In this document: positions 12,790-13,158 of the stretch, piece after piece
How the letters are laid out: the number at the start of each line of letters is the position of its first letter
Numbering within the stretch: the first letter of the stretch is position 1
NCBI GenBank assembly: GCA_002305415.1
Contig: DBQX01000118.1
Location: forward strand, 1-13,158
Direction of reading: 5' to 3'
Length of the DNA: 13,158 nt
Source of the DNA: Actinomycetales bacterium UBA1383
GTDB lineage: Bacteria > Actinomycetota > Actinomycetes > Actinomycetales > Actinomycetaceae
Position numbers and translations under genes: made by a program
Notes under the pieces: generated by a model
Database searches by the model: none
Told to the model about the DNA's origin: nothing
The model's input: the letters and a program-made list of their open reading frames with translations, nothing else

Positions 12790-13158
12790 GTGACTGCCAC
12801 GCCGCCCGAGGTGCCGCCCCTGCGCATCCGCGTCCTCGACACGGTGTTCCGGCTGCAGCCGACCTACCGCGAGACGTACGAGGTGCTGCGGCGGGACTGG
12901 TCACGGTGCCTGGTGGAGTCCGGGGACCCGGCGTCCGATCGGCCGCACGAACTGCGCGGCGAGCAGGACCCGCTCCCCCACCAGTTCGGCTACAACCTCG
13001 CCTCCCAGCTCACCCGTGCCGCGATCGAGGACCTCGCGGGTCGCGCCATCCTCCTCCACGCCGCGGGCCTCGCCGACGACGCCGGGCGCGTGGTGGCGTT
13101 CGTGGCGCCGTCGGGGTCGGGGAAGACGACACTCGCGCGGGCGCTGGGGTTGGCGGGC
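12790..13158 (+). CDS. HPr-kinase-like P-loop protein, 3' end cut off by the window
   Basis: The visible 123 residues begin (GTG) VTATPPEVPPLRIRVLDTVF and run to the right edge without a stop. The GTG follows the leaderless motif TAGACT-N6, which supports this start. The key feature is RAILLHAAGL (85-94) followed by a strand and the Walker A loop VAPSGSGKTT (105-114), with K112 and T113 for ATP phosphate and Mg. A His in the strand before a short loop and then an early P-loop near residue 106 is typical of HprK-like serine kinases. Such proteins in actinobacteria often sit in small clusters with PqqD-like or nucleotidyltransferase genes, as in RiPP-type or polysaccharide loci. The nucleotide-binding second half and the neighbours are beyond the edge, so the subfamily and substrate cannot be given. 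Confidence 0.65.
   Translation, partial: MTATPPEVPPLRIRVLDTVFRLQPTYRETYEVLRRDWSRCLVESGDPASDRPHELRGEQDPLPHQFGYNLASQLTRAAIEDLAGRAILLHAAGLADDAGRVVAFVAPSGSGKTTLARALGLAG

Noticed and set aside
12725..12904. N-terminal extension of the repeat-containing membrane protein
   Set aside because: It is Arg/Ala/Gly/Ser-rich without family features and would overlap the divergent HprK-like gene by more than 100 bp.
1..13158. CRISPR arrays, tRNA or rRNA genes, insertion sequences, prophage or toxin-antitoxin genes
   Set aside because: No regularly spaced repeats, cloverleaf-like segments, transposase or integrase motifs, or terminal inverted repeats were found on reading both strands.

Overview
The window is very GC-rich, with GC-dominated third codon positions, GTG starts, several apparently leaderless promoters and a Tat-type signal peptide. 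This points to a high-GC Gram-positive actinobacterium (Actinomycetota); a Micrococcales-like lineage is a guess. No tRNA, rRNA, CRISPR array, insertion sequence or phage gene was seen. It reads as ordinary chromosome with accessory-type metabolic and redox modules.

Region 1 (1-1339, minus strand) is the start of a TRAP transporter operon: a DctP-type solute-binding lipoprotein, then a DctQ-type small permease that runs off the left edge. Region 2 (1340-1665) is the divergent control region, with a perfect 14-bp palindrome and a candidate promoter for the rightward genes. Region 3 (1666-6316, plus strand) is a tightly overlapping xdhABC operon. It encodes a two-subunit molybdenum xanthine dehydrogenase (2Fe-2S/FAD subunit and molybdopterin subunit) and its XdhC maturation factor. 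All the residues known to bind substrate in the bovine and Rhodobacter enzymes are present.

Region 4 (6423-8571, plus strand) is a three-gene cluster in which every junction is a 4-bp start/stop overlap: an ArsR repressor fused to a rhodanese domain, a four-helix membrane protein with an in-membrane CPVCNK motif, and a CcdA-type transmembrane electron carrier. Together they look like a persulfide- or thiol-responsive redox relay. This is the best candidate in the window for an incompletely described system.

Region 5 (8561-10433, minus strand) holds a Tat-exported vanadium-haloperoxidase/PAP2-like protein followed by a small flavodoxin. Region 6 (10644-11324, plus strand) is a five-helix membrane protein of unknown function with a good leaderless promoter. 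Region 7 (11311-12724, minus strand) is a membrane protein with an internal repeat, followed by a stand-alone CinA N-terminal (COG1058) protein. Region 8 (12790-13158, plus strand) is the 5' part of an HPr-kinase-like P-loop protein that runs off the right edge.

All assignments come from reading motifs in the translated sequence. No database search was possible.
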